From: DASYKT01 sp035995185
GTDB taxonomy: Bacteria > Acidobacteriota > Blastocatellia > Pyrinomonadales > Pyrinomonadaceae
Assembly (NCBI GenBank): GCA_035995185.1
Contig: DASYKT010000042.1
Coordinates: 122,973-186,972 of the forward strand
Direction: 5' to 3'
DNA: 64,000 nt
Shown: piece by piece, positions 62,049 to 64,000 of the stretch
How the letters are laid out: each line of letters starts with the position of its first letter
How positions within the stretch are numbered: position 1 is the stretch's first letter
The notes under the pieces: model-generated
What the model was told of the DNA's origin: nothing
Database searches by the model: none
The model's input: the letters and a program-made list of their open reading frames with translations, nothing else
Position numbers and translations under genes: made by a program

Positions 62049-62624
62049 ATGCCGCGAAGGGTTTTTAAAAATTTTTGGCCCCGAAATATCGGTTTAAGTA
62101 TAATTGTACGGCTAATCTTGCTGGTTTCTTCCATTGCTGTTTGTGCTTATTATTCCAGCGATAGGATTGAGAGCATTCGCGACAGTTATCAAAATTCGAC
62201 TGCTGTTTCCAAAGTAACCGCGGAAAATACCGACCTAAACAGCAGGAATGTTGACGCGGAGATAATTAAGCAATCGGAGCAATTCAAAAACTGGGCGGCG
62301 CTGGTTTTGGGAGGAATTATCGCGATTTTAGTAACCTCCAAAGTGTACCGTACTCCATTGATCGAATGGATATATCTTGTTCTCGCGCCTTCGGCCGTAT
62401 TTTTGGTTTACTCACTTTATGCCGGGTGGGTTTTGGGAAAAAGATATACGTTTTTGGTGTCCTTAAATTACTATTCCCCGACCGACGGGCTGATAAAGTT
62501 ACTGGAAGGGCAGGCCGGGTTATTTCTTTATTCTATTGCAGGCGTCAGTGTGTTTGCCGCGTGGTTTTTGTGCTTCATCGTATTGGGAAAAACTAAGCCG
62601 TTCGAGGTCGAAAAGAAAGGGTAG
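62049..62624 (+). CDS. Integral membrane protein of unknown function
   Basis: A 191-residue protein with four predicted membrane helices (about 15-35, 83-100, 107-128 and 156-180). A 45-residue polar loop between helices one and two is rich in Ser and Asn. I do not recognise it. No strong RBS is seen before the ATG. It is followed two bases later by the exported Cys-tailed protein, so the two form an operon and may act together. Confidence 0.6.
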   Translation: MPRRVFKNFWPRNIGLSIIVRLILLVSSIAVCAYYSSDRIESIRDSYQNSTAVSKVTAENTDLNSRNVDAEIIKQSEQFKNWAALVLGGIIAILVTSKVYRTPLIEWIYLVLAPSAVFLVYSLYAGWVLGKRYTFLVSLNYYSPTDGLIKLLEGQAGLFLYSIAGVSVFAAWFLCFIVLGKTKPFEVEKKG

Positions 62625-62626
62625 AA

Positions 62627-63268
62627 ATGTACAAACTTTTTGTTATCTTTGCACTGAGCGCTACAACTGTTTTTGGCCAGGAAACGGTCACCTTCCAAAC
62701 GAGCATTGGTAAAGACGCCGTCAAGCGTATTATCAGGGAAGAAACGGAGATGCTCACAAAAGAATCCGCTAATAATTTTCTCCTCAATCCTGAGACTTTG
62801 GCCCAGCTCACGGCCAAGCTTCCTTCCGGTACAGTTAGCAGATTGTCGTTGATGGTCGGCAAGGAAATAAGAGGTTGGGAGAGCTTCAACCAAGAGCTAA
62901 GATATTATCTAAATGACGAAGAAGTTTATCGATACGGAAATACTATCTCCACTGCGGCAAATACTATTATTGTTATTGAGGGGGAATTTTTGGACCAGGT
63001 ACAGTCCCTCGTACTGAAAACAAAAGTGCTTACCGTAGAGAACCCTACAACTCGATTGAGATTAGGATTTCGAGCATTCCTTTTCAATTATGTTGCAATG
63101 GCAAAAAGAGACCCCAACGCCAAACGTGCAGAGAATGTAGTTTTTATCGGGTTCCATCCGGAACAATGGCGTGTGTATACAGCCGGAAGATGCGGAGAAA
63201 TCCCCTGCTCCGACTGCTGTGGTGAAGCATGCTACGGCGTGTGCAAAAGCAAGACAAAAATTAACTAA
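62627..63268 (+). CDS. Exported protein with Cys-rich tail
   Basis: A 213-residue protein with a short signal peptide (1-18, ending VFGQ). Residues 20-180 are mixed alpha/beta with no known motif. The last 30 residues hold seven cysteines (RCGEIPCSDCCGEACYGVC), a spacing that recalls the CC-x2-C starts of the small Cys-rich peptides, though not the same frame. It is coupled to the preceding membrane protein. GGGTAGAA is a weak RBS. The tail could bind metal or form disulfides; no evidence decides. Confidence 0.6.
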   Translation: MYKLFVIFALSATTVFGQETVTFQTSIGKDAVKRIIREETEMLTKESANNFLLNPETLAQLTAKLPSGTVSRLSLMVGKEIRGWESFNQELRYYLNDEEVYRYGNTISTAANTIIVIEGEFLDQVQSLVLKTKVLTVENPTTRLRLGFRAFLFNYVAMAKRDPNAKRAENVVFIGFHPEQWRVYTAGRCGEIPCSDCCGEACYGVCKSKTKIN

Positions 63269-63318
63269 GTGAGTGCCATTACACGTGTTTTTTATTCAAC
63301 GATTTTTAGAAGCAGCTG

Positions 63319-63438
63319 TTATTTCATAACGAATCCCAGCAGCCAATAAAGCAGTACAAAGATCAGGATCGTGCTGATGATGCCGCCGCCCAGTTTCCAC
63401 GCGCCTGCCGCCGCTATTCCGCCTCTTAATAAACCCAT
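63319..63438 (-). CDS. 39-residue small membrane protein
   Basis: A short gene with a textbook RBS: GGAGG six bases before the ATG. The 39-residue product starts MGLLRGGIAAAGAWK and ends in a single membrane helix (IISTILIFVLLYWLLGFV) with a terminal Lys. The Gly/Ala-rich start and strong helix suit a small inner-membrane protein. No homolog is recognised. It is transcribed leftward toward the exported protein's end. Confidence 0.65.
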   Translation of the reverse strand: MGLLRGGIAAAGAWKLGGGIISTILIFVLLYWLLGFVMK

Positions 63439-63508
63439 TGTTACCCTCCGTGTACTTTTTTAATGCGTTTCTTTAACGCTTTGGTCTCTATAGAGCAAGC
63501 GGTGTTCC

Positions 63509-63543
63509 AGAGAGTTTATAGAGTCTAGAGAGTTTAGAGAGTC
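63509..63543. repeat. Short tandem repeat
   Basis: Two copies of an 18/17-bp unit, AGAGAGTTTATAGAGTCT and AGAGAGTTTAGAGAGTC, lie head to tail upstream of the 39-residue gene. It may affect that gene's expression. Confidence 0.8.
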
Positions 63544-63631
63544 ACACGGGAAGAACCACCCCGTCGCGCAGAGCCGCGCCCCCCTCCCCGATAGCATGGG
63601 GGCGTAAGGAGGGGAGTTTTTGTCTCTATAA

Positions 63632-63760
63632 ATTGCCACTAGCTTTAGCTAGTGGATCAGGTTGCAAATAAATAAAAGTAAGGACTTCAGTCCAAAAATA
63701 ATTCGGCTAAAGCCATCCCTTCAAAGCGATCTCAGACCACTAGCTTTAGCTAGTGGCAAT
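63632..63760. repeat. Inverted pair of identical palindromes
   Basis: The palindrome CCACTAGCTTTAGCTAGTGG occurs at both ends, each flanked on its outer side so that 63632-63658 and 63735-63760 are reverse complements. GGACTTCAGTCC and GGCTAAAGCC lie between them. No protein is encoded. To the right, 63761-63940 carries a TCACTA-type run and no gene. Confidence 0.9.
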
Positions 63761-63948
63761 TGATAAACCCGCTAAGGCTCCTGTCACTAGTCACTAATCA
63801 CTATTAACTGTTTTTTGGTCTGTTGGGGCGGCGGGTGTCCACTCGCGGCGACGTTTCACCGCGCGGCAGCGGTTCCGTGGTTTTTAGGCGGAGAACCGAA
63901 TACTGTACTTCACGCTTAGCCGTTTTTCATTTGGTTTTACAATGCGAC

Positions 63949-64000
63949 ATGCGAGGAGAAATCAGGCGGGAACAGGCCTCGCAGCGGTTGGCTCGAATTA
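63949..64000 (+). CDS. Possible start of a gene cut by the window edge
   Basis: An ATG follows TACAAT (a possible -10 at 63938-63943) and opens a frame reading MRGEIRREQASQRLARI to the edge. No RBS is visible, so it could be leaderless or not a gene at all. An alternative ATG at 63942 opens a different frame. Confidence 0.25.
   Translation, partial: MRGEIRREQASQRLARI

Noticed and set aside
63632..63760. A CRISPR-like array at the right edge
   Set aside because: Only two identical palindromes in opposite orientation with no regularly spaced direct repeats, and no cas genes.

Overview
The window reads as chromosomal DNA from a Gram-negative bacterium, most likely an acidobacterium of the Blastocatellia/Pyrinomonadales type. 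This placement is an inference. It rests on an Oar-like TonB receptor with an N-terminal carboxypeptidase-regulatory domain, a winged-helix/TolB-like/TPR regulator, BNR-repeat and VIT-vWA exported proteins, a large outer-membrane protein with Ig-like domains, and many intergenic palindromes. No rRNA, tRNA, transposase, phage gene or CRISPR array was seen. Genes are dense and mostly housekeeping or cell-envelope.

Layout. 0-3 kb: a small unknown protein, a ferritin-like protein, an SDR reductase and two paralogous Cys-rich exported peptides. 3-5.8 kb: a minus-strand operon of radical SAM enzyme, HicB, HicA and a GT28-type glycolipid glycosyltransferase. 5.9-18.4 kb: a dispersed pyrimidine regulon (pyrF and pyrD leftward, pyrR and pyrB rightward, pyrC further on). 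It is interrupted by an exported protein, the TonB receptor, a candidate non-coding RNA and a frameshifted hicB directly before pyrC. 18.5-28.4 kb: a DUF4870 membrane protein, TPR and winged-helix/TolB/TPR proteins, an SGNH hydrolase, several unrecognised exported proteins, a thioredoxin-fold protein and an RluA-type pseudouridine synthase. 28.7-45.6 kb: glnE, VIT-vWA, TPR, gdhA, a large outer-membrane protein, a BNR-repeat protein and a lytic transglycosylase. 45.7-52.4 kb: folD, coaE, a third Cys-rich peptide, a CYTH protein, an ABC-2 exporter, corA and pgpA. 52.8-57.5 kb: three consecutive rightward genes without classical signal peptides: an HExxH protein with a long hydrophobic N-terminus, a transthyretin-like-domain protein, and a subtilisin-like protease with C-terminal membrane segments. 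57.5-64 kb: rimO, a vWA lipoprotein, small membrane proteins, an unrecognised exported pair and a palindrome-rich right edge.

How genes relate. The pyr genes cover steps 2, 3, 4 and 6 of UMP synthesis plus the PyrR regulator; carAB and pyrE are not in the window. glnE and gdhA both concern nitrogen assimilation. The receptor, the exported TPR and BNR proteins, the vWA proteins, the lytic transglycosylase, PgpA and the glycosyltransferase all act on the envelope.

Most interesting points: (1) three Cys-rich exported peptides sharing a duplicated C-x2-C-x6-C-x3-C framework; (2) the three-gene protease cluster at 52.8-57.5 kb; (3) a hairpin-rich candidate ncRNA with its own extended -10 and terminator at 16.3 kb; (4) a hicB broken by a one-base deletion just before pyrC; (5) at least two families of intergenic inverted repeats, one with a roughly 9-bp internal period and one made of short palindromes, some of which supply stop codons to neighbouring genes.
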